This document shows positions 52,725-63,411 of a stretch of DNA of 64,000 bases, in pieces. Origin of the DNA: Aspidiotus rigidus (taxonomy: Eukaryota; Arthropoda; Insecta; Hemiptera; Diaspididae); contig JAVHKY010000054.1 of NCBI GenBank assembly GCA_035079385.1, forward strand, positions 10,393,501 to 10,457,500, read 5' to 3'. The first letter of the stretch is position 1. Each line of letters starts with the position of its first letter. The notes below the pieces were generated by a model. It was not told the DNA's origin. It saw only the letters and a list, made by a program, of their open reading frames with translations, and searched no databases. The position numbers and the translations under genes were made by a program.

Positions 52725-53480
52725 CGAAAAATTCGGCTTCGGCTTAGGGCTGAAGCTGACGACCTTCAAAAATTTGGATTCGGCTTACGGCTTATGGCTG
52801 ATCAGAAAAATTTGGCTGACTTATGGCTGGCTGATCGCTGATTGTTTGGCGGGATTTCAGCTGATTTTCGGCTGATTTTTGGCTGGCTGATGATTTTGTT
52901 GTTGGTTTGTTGCAGCCAGGAAATGAAAATTGTAACAAAAATCTGAATCTGTGTTCTGTGGATTGAGTGACAAATTGACAAACGAGGCAGAAAGCCGAAA
53001 ACATGGTAAGCCAGACTGCTGCTGAGGGAAGCGTGTAGTTTGAGGTTTGAGCATCGAAATTTTTGAGATCAATTCATTGAATTCAATTCACATCTGATAA
53101 AATGAGTTTGGAATCAGCAGTGGCACAAGTTATTCTTTCTCCCGATCAATGCACGCAACAGAGTGCAGACAGTATGTCAAAATCAAAAACACGATTAATA
53201 TTCAATAGTACCAGTTATAACAAGCAGACTCTGATAACAGGGATCACCAGTTCAGATTGATGCTGCTAGCCTGCTATACAGATTACAGCCTACAAGATCG
53301 AGAACTGCGTGTCACTCGTCATTTCGCGCGTATGAGAAATAAGCCGAAAATCAGCCGAAAAAATTCGGCTTAATTTGGCTTTCGGCTTCCAAGAGTAAAC
53401 ATAAAGCTGGCTTTTGGCTTTCGGCTTAATGGCCGAAAATTTGGCTGAATTCGGCTTTCGGCTTTTGGATTTCGGCTGGC
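52725..53480. repeat. TTCGGCTT / AAGCCGAA low-complexity clusters
   Basis: Words GGCTTCGGCTTAGGGCTGAA, GGCTTACGGCTTATGGCTG, and GGCTTTCGGCTT recur at 52725-52890 and again at 53335-53480, where AAGCCGAAAATCAGCCGAAA also appears in the opposite orientation. About 450 bp of ordinary sequence lies between. Confidence 0.65.
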
Positions 53481-54031
53481 TGCAATACTCTACGGTGATT
53501 CAATTCTGTCGCCGGTACTACTTCTGTTTAAATTTTATTTTTATTTGAACTGAGAAGCGCTGACTTTGCGCTGCAGCGGGGAGACGTCAAAAAAAGTGTT
53601 TGAACTATATAGTGGTATGGATGAATTATGAAAATTTTGAAATAAAATTTGAATGAAGCAGTTTTGGCTTCCTGACATCCCATATATATTCTACAAATTA
53701 GATGGAATATATTCTACAAATTAGATGGAATTTGCTTCACTCAAGAGTTATTTCAAATTTTTCATTTTTGTGCTGTATATAGCAATAATTTGGACTTGAT
53801 AACAAAAGAGTCGCTACAGTTGGCAATATATGGAAACAGACCAAGACGTTGATTGTGATACTGAATCACAATAATTTCTTATAGCCAAACCAAAATTTTC
53901 AAACTCATAAAAGATTCAAGATTGCAGTCATTGTAAATGTAAACTCCCTACCAACAACGCGCAAACACACTTCAAAAACCCTTCAATGTGATCGATTGTA
54001 TTGTTCTTGGTTCTTTCACATTATCAATTCT
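53481..54031. other. no gene seen
   Basis: AT-rich. A 27-bp direct repeat (ATATATTCTACAAATTAGATGG near 53683 and 53708) is the only structure noticed. Confidence 0.35.
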
Positions 54032-54920
54032 CATAAGAAATACACTGGAACGTTTCAATCATAGGTTCAAATTGAAAAACCAGAAATAAATAAGCAATTA
54101 CGTGTTTATATTCAGAAGTACAAAGTTCTCAAGTATTTGAAAATGTACCTGCGGTTCTTTATTTATTTCTGGTTTTCAATTTGAACGTAAGATCAAAACG
54201 TTCTTGTGTACCGTAACATGGGGTGACTATGAACACTGGGGCGACTATGAACAGTTTCACATTTTTTTAGATTGTTTGTGCTCACGGGTCATGTTGGAGT
54301 GACGTAACATGTTCACATGATACCTCGTTAGAAAGAGGAAAGTTAGACGAATCTATCGGTATAGGGTTTGTTTATGTTCTATGTAACTGAGAGATCATGC
54401 AACGAATTGATTGTTATCACGTTGTTATCGTTTACGTTGGAAATTAAAGGAACCTATGAATGTATTTCATCATTTATGACATTTATTGCCTGAAACGTTT
54501 AACGAAATGATTTAGAATTTATTCCTGAGTTGATTACACTTTTGATTTTCCAAATTGTGCAAGTAGATCGAAAGTTATGGTCAATTTAGTCCGCGAAAAA
54601 CGAGTAAAAAATCAATTTCGTATCAGCTATCGCTACGTTATGGCGTCAAGGTACGAATCGACACCGGCGTTGATAGCCGTAGAAATAGTGTTCATAGTCA
54701 CCCCATTTTGCTACTACTCGAATTTCCTTCTTCAAAAAATTCTAAAAAATTGAATTTTCAACCGATTTGGATAATTTTTTTTCCATCGTGTAGCTAAACG
54801 TAATACCGTTTTTTTGTCATAGAGGTAAAGAGGTGCTAAACTCAAATTTGAATGTGATACAGTCAAAAAACTCAAAAAACTGTTCATAGTCACCCCATTT
54901 TACGGTACCTATTTCTTATG
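54032..54920. mobile_element. outer MITE interrupted by a second element
   Basis: Left arm 54032-54097 starts CATAAGAAATACACTGGAAC and includes GTTCAAATTGAAAAACCAGA. The right arm, its complement, is split into 54158-54210 and 54906-54920 (ending TATTTCTTATG) by the inner element. No coding capacity. Confidence 0.75.
54211..54905. mobile_element. inner 695-bp element, CCGTAA...TTACGG, flanked by TA
   Basis: It begins CCGTAACATGGGGTGACTAT and ends in the complement (AGTCACCCCATTTTACGG). TA lies at both edges (54209-54210, 54906-54907). Subterminal copies of GGGGNGACTATGAACA occur near 54228 and of GTTCATAGTCACCCC near 54690. The TA duplication suggests Tc1/mariner-type mobilisation. No transposase. 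Confidence 0.75.
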
Positions 54921-56569
54921 GAGCATTTTATTGTTTACAAACCACAGCGGTAAAGTAGGGTAAAAATAACAGTGTGCAGCGTGGTTGTAGGGTAAGCTAT
55001 GTGGAGTTTGTGACGTCACGATAATTCAGTCTACTTCCTTATTTTCTTATCATGTCTTCCGTTCAATGCGTTGTACACGCTGCTTGGTCTATCTGTTATA
55101 TGGTCTAAGGATTATTAGCAGCCTGCGGCCTAAGGCGCTATAATTTTCATTACATTTACAGAATATCTTCACCTAAGATCTTCACTTTCAGTCAGCCTTT
55201 CAGTTCAACATCAACAGTCTACAAAAAGTCAAACGTTGCATCATGTATTTGTGTTATTAGTCGTGTTTAACTTTGTTGTCCTTCCTGTCAGTATACCTCA
55301 TTACCTCTTTGTCCAGTATTTAATATTCCGTTCGGCGTTCACAACAAAATGCATCAGTGCCAGTTCATAGGATCAAACTTACTGGAATATAAATATGGGA
55401 ATGGGCGTTCAAGAGAAACTAAAATGTATGCCCATGGGATTTGAACAGATCAGTAAGTATTACTGTAGGTACATTACAAACTCACTGTAGTAATAAGCGG
55501 AGTAATTAGCGTGATTTGGTTCCTCTGCCAGCAGGACCACCAATTCACCGTCCACTATTTTCAGAGAAGTGACCAGCGTTACGTCAATCACAATGAATTT
55601 TGCTGAAAGCAAGAGTAAAAATTTGTCTATTATGACCAAAGTTGGAAGTGTGGTTTCTAATCAGCCTATATAATTGTATTTATATCATTCTTTCTTTTTA
55701 ATTTCGCGCAGTTAGTGGATCATTATAAACAAGTCATATGCATGGTTATCACAAATCATCAACCCTTGTCTTCACACAGTATAAAATGATCGTCCGACTA
55801 AGTGAGATCGTCGCAAGCATTGAGTTCTGGGTTTGTTTGGAAGGATTAATGAGCGTTCCCAAAAATTGGAACCATCCTTTCTGTCATTATGGAGTTTACC
55901 GATGTGATTACCATTTTCTGAATTCGATGGTTTAGTCACGTAATCAGCCTAAACGGAACTCGGCTTCAATTCCTCCTTGCGGTTTACTTATGACACATTT
56001 TCATTTTGTTGTTAACCGAGAGAGAAAACAATGTGTAACTCTAACGTCCAGCAGGTAAGACTTATTGTCGGATTTGTCGGCACTGATATGTAGTACTGTT
56101 CATTTTACTAAAATCTTAGGTACTTGTAGAACTGATGTTTTGCTGTATCAATGTTAACATCTTTGTACACGCACAGCATTCCGCAATGGAATGTAACTTA
56201 TATTCACGACACACAGTAGCAATCTAACAGTGCCGGTGTAACTTGACTGGAGCTAAATTTCATTCATAATATTAACGTGTTATAATCTCCGCTCGTCTGC
56301 GGTGTAAAATTACAATTAATTTTCAATTGGATTTATGGTCGTTGCTGATTGTAATTCAATATGTACGTAACGGGAACGTTACTCCATGTATCCTTCGAGT
56401 ATACGGAGCACGCGTACGCATGCAGAAGACCGATGCGAACAACGCACAGCTTCTCGATATCCATCCGTAAATGCTCGAAGTCGGCTCGTTTTTCTTTTTT
56501 CACCAATATAATGATATGCGAATAGAGTCGACGCGGCGACGTTGATCTCTCAATTCCGGAACTCTTAAG
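54921..56569. other. non-coding, no supported gene
   Basis: Several ORFs of 60-97 codons without features. 56.3-56.57 kb is CpG-richer and antisense to the candidate ORF that follows. Confidence 0.3.
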
Positions 56570-56776
56570 ATGACAGTTGGTGCGTCTACTTTGGCGATTT
56601 TTGACATTAATTACGCGATCATTCATCGTTCCTTGGATAAACCGCCGCCGCTAGAGACTAGACTGAAAGTAAATCTTTCCGGACTAATTGATATTTCTAC
56701 AGTGGCCGGTGGTATGGAACGAGGAGAAAAACTAGTGATGTATGTCTGCGAAACGCTTGGATTACACGTTGAATGA
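56570..56776 (+). CDS. 68-codon ORF, coding-like, unknown
   Basis: ATG at 56570 to TGA at 56776. Composition is that of an ordinary globular fragment (STLAIFDINYAIIHRSLDKP, ETRLKVNLSGLIDISTVAGG, GEKLVMYVCETLG). No known motif. It could be a short gene, an exon or chance. A minus-strand frame overlaps its first 57 bases. Confidence 0.3.
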   Translation: MTVGASTLAIFDINYAIIHRSLDKPPPLETRLKVNLSGLIDISTVAGGMERGEKLVMYVCETLGLHVE

Positions 56777-57734
56777 CAAAAAATTAGGTACTAAAAAGAA
56801 CTTGAATTGTTTTTGAACAGAACGACTAAGGGTGTTTTGGTAGGTAGTTGCCAATAAAATTCTCGAATCGCTCCATCAATATTCATTAGAATATTGTGCC
56901 TTTGTCGAGCGTAAAATTATTCGTATCGTCTACCTACGTCTTGTGTCTTTTTACATTTTTATAAAATGATATTCGATTATTTCGGAAAAAATTGCTAATT
57001 GTGTACGACTGATACCCTGTGCGTAAGCGGGGATCCAACCTTTAAAATAGAGACGTAGTTATTAGTTTGAATTAATTGTCTATTTTTGGAGTGCCCTTAA
57101 TCTGCTGTACAGTTTATCAATGAATCAATTAGACTTGTAAAACGTGGACTAATTTGTGTTACGAAACTTTTAATTTGAGATACTTCGTCGATCAATCAGT
57201 TGTTCACAGCATGCCTTTATTTGCCCCTTCCATGTATTGTTTCGTGAATGATTTTACCATTTCAGCTCCTCGTGTAATACTAGTCTCGTATTCCATACCT
57301 ACATGATCTCCCCCCCCCTTGGCTAATTTTCTATTTAACACTTCTATCTAAGTTACCACATCACCGGGCTGTTCCCAGATGGCGCCGACGATCGTATTCA
57401 CTTGTCTTTTAATATCAAACATCGATTTTATCAGGCGCGTATCCACAGGGGGGGAATATGTGGAAAATCCCCCCCCCCCTAAAAAAAACCTCCAAAAAAC
57501 AACAAAAAATCTGTAGTACCTATTGAAGAAAATTTAAAAATAGGTCCTTTAGACTTTTTTTGGATTATTTCCCCTCCCAAAGTGATCGTCTGGACCCGCG
57601 CCCTGATATCAAGTATCAATTTCAGTCTCAGATGTGGATTCTAAAAATCGATTCCAGATAATTGTCGATCCTAATAATCGATTTTAGATTTGATTTTCAA
57701 TATTGATAGGTACTGAAGATGGTTTCACCCGCAG
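56777..57734. other. no gene seen
   Basis: AT-rich with C-runs near 57312 and 57470. No ORF of note. Confidence 0.35.
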
Positions 57735-57919
57735 GACCGCAGTTATTTATTAGAGAACCTAGATATCGAATTCACTATCTAACGCATGATATATTTTTGG
57801 TGATCGCTTATCATCAATCCTCGAGAGAAGGCAGAAAAAAAGGATCCCATAGGACGCTATACACTTTTGAACTTGCACAAGTGAATGAAAACCAATTCTT
57901 TCAAGTTGAAATTTTCAGG
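57735..57919 (+). CDS. candidate coding exon, unknown
   Basis: Bounded by ACCCGCAG before and ATTTTCAG|GTAAAT after, a good donor. The in-frame translation has LFIREPRYRIHYLTHDIFLV, HQSSREGRKKGSHRTLYTF and NENQFFQVEIF without stops. No partner exon could be assigned. An ATG at 57719 also opens this frame. Confidence 0.3.
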
Positions 57920-59040
57920 TAAATTTATTAGTAATGTTCTTGTTCAAAATCAACGAGTATTTCAAAATTCCAATCAATTTAGAATATAGGTACCATGAAA
58001 CGCTCGGTGGTGTATCCTGCACCATTCTCGCGCCCCTGCGCTGTCCAATTCTAGGATTTCATCTTTGTGATTGGTCAGGCTTGATATAAGAAAATTCCAC
58101 AGAGTAGTAGAGTTAACCACAAATTTACAAGGACCGATATAGAGCATCCCGAAGGTACTGGATAGCAGATGGATAGAGTCAGTCTGTAGACTAGTATAGA
58201 AAATTAATTAGATTCTAAATAGCCTGCAATATCGAGTATTGTTTATGAGATTGAGTGTTTCCATTAAATTATGTACTGTGGTATATTTGCCTTCTCCGCA
58301 CTGTATCAGAAGTACATGGGATGCTTAGCAAATTTTATCCAACCGTTAAATTGTGATTGTTTTGTCCTGCGCGGTGTTTTTAGTACCAATGTGATTTCAA
58401 AAAATTTGATTGTACTGTGTACATGTGTTCTCATGAGCAAGTGATTCATTCTCACTTCTCTGATGAGTGATCAGGATTAAAGTACCTGTATTAGATAGTC
58501 GACTATCTTTAATGTTTTGAATCACTCTGTTGTCAATCAACCCGCATCGCTTTCCCCTTTGACCAATCGAGAATTGTTGCAACAGTGGATGACAGCTCTA
58601 AAGCCAGATGGTTGCCTGTACCAATCGCGCTTCATAAGATCACCTTCTGTGTTTCAATTTTCTCCTCCTATGATATATAGCTCGAGAGTCAAATTTTTCT
58701 AAGCTTCTGGTTGGACGGCGCACAGCAAATTTTCCAAAAAACCCTTATGAGACAGGTTCTCTGTTGAGAAAAAAAACGACGGCTTCCTTAACGATGTTGA
58801 ACGAGCAGGGAACCTGTTCTATGGTTTATGTTTAAAAAATAATACATGGTATGTCCGCATTATAATAGCCCCTTCAAGTAAGTAGACATGCAACGCTTCA
58901 GTCACCAATTGGCTTAGCTCCTTTAATAAGCCAGGTATGCAATGCTTTAAATACCTTAAGCCCCTCCCCCTTCTATCGAATATTATGGTCGCGAGTCAAA
59001 ATTTTCCCAAGTGCCCCTTAGTCCCTCTCATAGCATATAC
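57920..59040. other. non-coding with dispersed repeat copies
   Basis: Copies of the 60-bp family lie near 58660-58700 (TATGATATATAGCTCGAGAG) and 58970-59040. A 61-codon frame at 58517 reads coding-like at first (NRELLQQWMTALKPDGC) but runs into the repeat. Confidence 0.3.
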
Positions 59041-59480
59041 AGGGTCGGCCAAAAAGATGTCAACAGTTGAATGGGGATTTGAACTATATTTGTTGTAGCT
59101 CAAAAACGCAAAACGTTAGATGTATAGTTCAAATGTACAAATTTTGTATCTCAATTATTTTAACTTAAATTTCCGCTAAATATGGAGTTTCTACGTCTTC
59201 TCTGAGCAGAGATATGGACCAAAATGTGCCAAAAACTGACCAATTTGCCAAAATTCTCAAAAATTAAAATTCGTTTAAACTTCCATAAATACTTGATTTT
59301 AAAATGAAATTTAACGCCGATTCTGAAAAAAATACCTGAATAATCTCATGATGCTTGAAAGTGGGCGAATTTTTTATTTGTCAATTTGGAAATTTTGGCA
59401 AATTGGTCAATTTTTGGCCCATTTTGGTCCATAACTTAGCTCAGAGAAGACGTAGAAACTTCATATTTGGTACAAAGTCC
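59041..59480. mobile_element. mariner-like non-autonomous element with large internal inverted repeat
   Basis: Starts CAGGGTCGGCCAAAAAGATG, reminiscent of mariner-type ends. Arms at about 59183-59262 and 59388-59475 are inverted copies (AAATATGGAGTTTCTACGTC on the left against GACGTAGAAACTTCATATTT on the right; also GACCAATTTGCCAAAATT). The loop is about 125 bp. A diverged relative is at 23791-24240. Confidence 0.6.
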
Positions 59481-60025
59481 GCCAGAGAACGTGATGAAGA
59501 TGCAAATTATTCACCGAGCGATTGTCTATTTAAAATCGACGTAATTTTGGAGTCGATCATAATGTGAAATCGATTTTAATTTTACCAGTTGATTCAATAC
59601 TAACATCAACAAATTCCAATCTTTTTTGGTCGATTTGCAATCAATATCTGGCGGAAATCCACGTTAACTTGGGTCGATTTTACTTCAGACCGACGAGTCG
59701 ATATGGCAAGTTCGTCTGTCGACCTTAACGACCCTGCTCGGAGTTTAAAACGTCTTGATATCTCTCGTTTTGAATAGACAGCCAGGTCAGCATATTGAAT
59801 TGCAAGATCTTAAGGAACCTTTTTTGGCCGTAATAAATTTCTGCCGACTATTGATCAAACGATGAACATGGTGTGAGAACCAATCGCCAACGTCCACTCT
59901 TTATTCGATTTTTTTAATGCTCGTTCGAGTCCGATAGCTCAACTCACCTTTTTTAATCTTAATTCCAAGTTTTTTGTTTCTTTGTATCGTGTTTTTAAAG
60001 TGATTCCTCCTGGTTCGAATGATTC
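59481..60025. other. no gene seen
   Basis: Intergenic or 3' flank. No ORF above 60 codons. Confidence 0.35.
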
Positions 60026-60412
60026 TTATTGCAATATAATTTTTTTAAGGAGTTCGGTAAAATTTTTGTTCTCAAAAGCGCAAGAAAGTTTACGAAAAGA
60101 AACTTCGAAGATGAGGCAATACTGTGCGAACTGATCGTAGAGGACCGTGGACCGGCGAGCGGAACGAAGCTCTAGAGGTCTCCGTCGTTGCATGCGAAAA
60201 ACGTCGCTACGTTGCTGGCGCGTTATACGCGAGTAGGGATACGCGAGTTGCGCGTGAAAAAAAGACACTCGTTTTTTGGGGACGCCCCTAACTTGTTTTT
60301 CGTTATATTCACTATCGAGGGAGCCGCTTCCACTCGTACTTGATTGGTGCGAATCGCTCGACGCCCTCTTATACTCATCTTCATCGTATTCAGCGAGTAT
60401 CCCTATGCGCTT
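60026..60412 (-). CDS. candidate host coding segment, unknown
   Basis: Open frame on the minus strand from after a TAA near 60412 to TAA at 60026. The first part is strongly protein-like (AEYDEDEYKRASSDSHQSST, then SGSGSLDSEYNEKQVRGVPK), followed by an Arg-rich part (RITRQQRSDVFRMQRRRP). It has no ATG at its head, so it would be an internal or last exon. TTTTCTTAG|GCGAGTCC near 60475 on this strand is an acceptor, but reading from it needs a different frame. Neighbouring sequence is CpG-rich. Confidence 0.3.
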   Translation of the reverse strand, partial: KRIGILAEYDEDEYKRASSDSHQSSTSGSGSLDSEYNEKQVRGVPKKRVSFFHAQLAYPYSRITRQQRSDVFRMQRRRPLELRSARRSTVLYDQFAQYCLIFEVSFRKLSCAFENKNFTELLKKIILQ

Positions 60413-60545
60413 CGATTACCGCCGGTGCCCCGCGGAAAATCGGCGTCCTCGATCGCGAGAACGGACTCGCCTAAGAAAACATTAGCCGCGTTTCTCCGAG
60501 TCGGGCACGCTGATCGGCCTATCATTCCATTCAGCGGTTCTTTGA

Positions 60546-60974
60546 TTACAGGTAATGGTAAGGTACGTTACGAATTAATTTGTTTTTATTTTTGTACTGT
60601 ACGGACGGTCTCTCGCTCTGTCTCGCAATCTCCCTCTCTCGTCTCCGTAGCTGTACTATTTTTGTCGCCGTTTCATTATAAACTCGTGCGTAGGTATTTT
60701 CCTTTAATCGCTTTTCAACTCGTTCCCTTATCGAACGGTCATTTTTATCGTCGAGTTCGCGCAAAATAAAATTTTGTATATACGCGACTTTCTCATTATT
60801 ATTCGCGCTGTTTTCGTTTTTTTTGGCTGGTGATACGAAATACCGAGGTTTTGTTGATAATATGTACGGGTTATACTTTTTGATGGTGTCGCGTGATTTG
60901 TACGTATTGTTGGTCGCTTGATTGGTGCTGGTGATCGTGCCCTCTGTATTGAGGCTCCCGACGAAGGTGGACAT
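60546..60974 (-). CDS. 142-codon ORF, charged helical protein, unknown
   Basis: ATG at 60974 to TAA at 60546, uninterrupted. N-terminus polar (MSTFVGSLNTEGTITSTNQA), then PRYFVSPAKKNENSANNN, then a long charged helix (LRELDDKNDRSIRERVEKRL, RRREREIARQSERPS). The charged part should form a coiled coil. No catalytic motif or family recognised. It sits in a CpG-rich stretch and is the best intronless host-like ORF in the window. The overlapping plus-strand frame at 60344-60769 is less protein-like. Confidence 0.45.
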   Translation of the reverse strand: MSTFVGSLNTEGTITSTNQATNNTYKSRDTIKKYNPYILSTKPRYFVSPAKKNENSANNNEKVAYIQNFILRELDDKNDRSIRERVEKRLKENTYARVYNETATKIVQLRRREREIARQSERPSVQYKNKNKLIRNVPYHYL

Positions 60975-63274
60975 CGAGGACGTTGCAAATTGGGTGAGTG
61001 TTAAGAATGTACTCGAGGTGGGGTCTCGTTCAAATTGATGCCTGGTACAAATTTATTTTTCGAGTTAATTTTTTTAGTTTGGTAAATTTACATTTCATAT
61101 CAAAGTTAGAATTGGTTAGTCGTGTATTTTTGATGACAGGGACTAGCTACTAATTGGAAGATGCACTTGACCCACCTTTCCTGATCTCGCTCGAAGTACT
61201 TGCTGCGTCCCAAACCTAACGAGAGAAACGATGAGGGAGGGATAAACCGGAGGGTTAGGACTCCCGATACAAATTTTTGGAAATTTCGGCTAACCTCGCC
61301 TGAAGGCGCACACTGCATTCATTGCGATCAATTTAAAAAGGGATACAAATGGTCCATTCTAAGTCGTCTTTGAAATGGATGCAAAGATGATCGGTATTAC
61401 TAAGACATACAAACGGAGACTATCGAGACAAGAAATATAGACCAAGTGTTGATGAAGGAGGGACAAGGGATTTCAGCAGCGCTGGACTTGATTTGTCCAC
61501 CTTCTAAAGAGATAGAAAGATGGAAAGTCGTAATAGGATTTCTTCCTTTACAAAAATTTGAACTCCAATCCTAAAGATTCGGAGGAGAACTTTCTGTTCG
61601 CTAAAATCCTCAATTTCTATCTTGTATTGTACCACACGTTGGTATATCAAACTCTGATGGTGCAGAGATTGTTGTACTACCAATGTTAGCCGAACGAACT
61701 GGAAGCTGGATAGACAGAGTCTCTGAAGAGGTTCGGCTTGCTTCTTCGAGAAGTCATTCTTTGAAGTGAAAATAAAATTGTAGAAATTTCGATTCAAGGA
61801 AAAGAAGATATTCGTAGATTGTCAGAGTGAGTGAGGGAAAGGTTTATGGATTCGTCTATCTAGAATTTTGACGCCTTGGATAAGAAAACATGTATTTTCA
61901 TCGTCTTGAGTTCTCTCGATCTCCACTGAAGAAATGTCGAGTGAATAGCCGCATATACGGGACTACAGAATTATAAAGATGGAAAATAATCTTGTCTCCA
62001 CTTGCCAGATTTAGGTTTGTGTTATCAATCAAAAATAGGCACGTTGACACTCGAGTTGTGTGAAGCCGAGTGATGAATTTCTGTTTCATCGAGGGCTCAA
62101 AATCCGATGAACGATTCCTTTTAAATGGTGGCTCTATCTTGAACTTTCTGCCTGGTCCACGAAAAGTTCGGTGAATAGCTTAAACTGGAAGGGTCGAGCG
62201 TGCAAAATATATCTTAGGCTATACAAAAAAATTGAATTTCTTCAGGTAATGGAAAATTTCACCCATTCATGCTCTCAATTAAAGAGTTATCGAGGCAAGT
62301 CGTTCGGAATGCTGAGTTATCTCTGAAACACTGCCTTAAAAGAGCAAACCCGATTCCTATGATTTGTATTCTTAATTAAGAGGGTATGAGGAGACTACTG
62401 ATGTTCATGGATCACGTCGCGAGGATATAAAGAAATTTTAGCCCAAAGGCTCGTAATAAATTCACCTATGTATATTTTTAGAAACTTCTGGTCGAAAATG
62501 GGGAAAAGAACGAAAAAATAATTTGAATGCAAGATTAGACGGGTCGGTATTGCACGCGACCGCTCTCGAAAAGGCGTGCGTAACTTTATTTGGCGACTGT
62601 AGAGAAGCGCAATTATTCGAGACGATGAGTAGTCGAGATTAGTCATGATTTTAATTGTAAGATCAAAGTACTTCCTCTTTTCTATATGATTTAACGAGTG
62701 GTATTTGTCAGCGTTAAGAGATGCTGTTTCTGCCCTTTATCGCACGAGGGGGACAGTTTTGCGATGAGTTTTCCAGGATCATGAGCGAAAGTGAAGCAAT
62801 GGAAACCGACAACGGATTTGCTCGAGTTTCTGTAGATCATCGAGGCGTTTCGGTCTGCTTGACGTAGGTGGCCGGACCTTCGTCACGAATTACTTTTTAG
62901 GTATCTCGTCTCTGAGTTTCGAGAGGCTTGAGCAGGATTGTATCCGAGCCGACGAAGGTCTTGTCCTAGCATTGCTGAAGGTCTTCTAAGGAAAGGTGCA
63001 CTCATACATTTTATCTTTCTGCATGGAAGCATCTGTCAGGAGTTTCTTCAACAATTTTCTTCTTCCGAGCGGTTTTACATCGAGATTTAGGTCATTTAGC
63101 GTCCGGATTTTCGAAGGATTTTTTATATGAAAAAACAGAGCCGCGAGTCTGGAGCGAACTTATAGGCCCGAGTGTGGTATGGAGATTTGAGGAAATGTTG
63201 ATTTCTGGTATACTTCAAATTGTGGATGATGATGGGGTCCGTGCTGAATCCGAATAGTTTATGTGCCTCTCCAG
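60975..63274. other. non-coding, no supported gene
   Basis: About 2.3 kb with open frames below 100 codons and no recognised motif. Possibly intronic. Confidence 0.3.
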
Positions 63275-63411
63275 ATCTCGATCGTTAAAGAGATCGAAGA
63301 ATGGTATGCGTTCACGTGATCGACAGAATTGGATCTACGTAACGCCGTCAAAGAATGTGGTTCTCCATACCGTCTGTGAAGACTTCGACTACGAGCGAAG
63401 AGCGAGGTCCC
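63275..63411 (+). CDS. candidate coding exon, unknown
   Basis: TATGTGCCTCTCCAG precedes and GTCCC|GTAAGC follows. Between them one frame is open and protein-like (SRSLKRSKNGMRSRDRQNWI, TPSKNVVLHTVCEDFDYERR). An antisense frame of similar length exists, so strand is uncertain. Confidence 0.25.
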
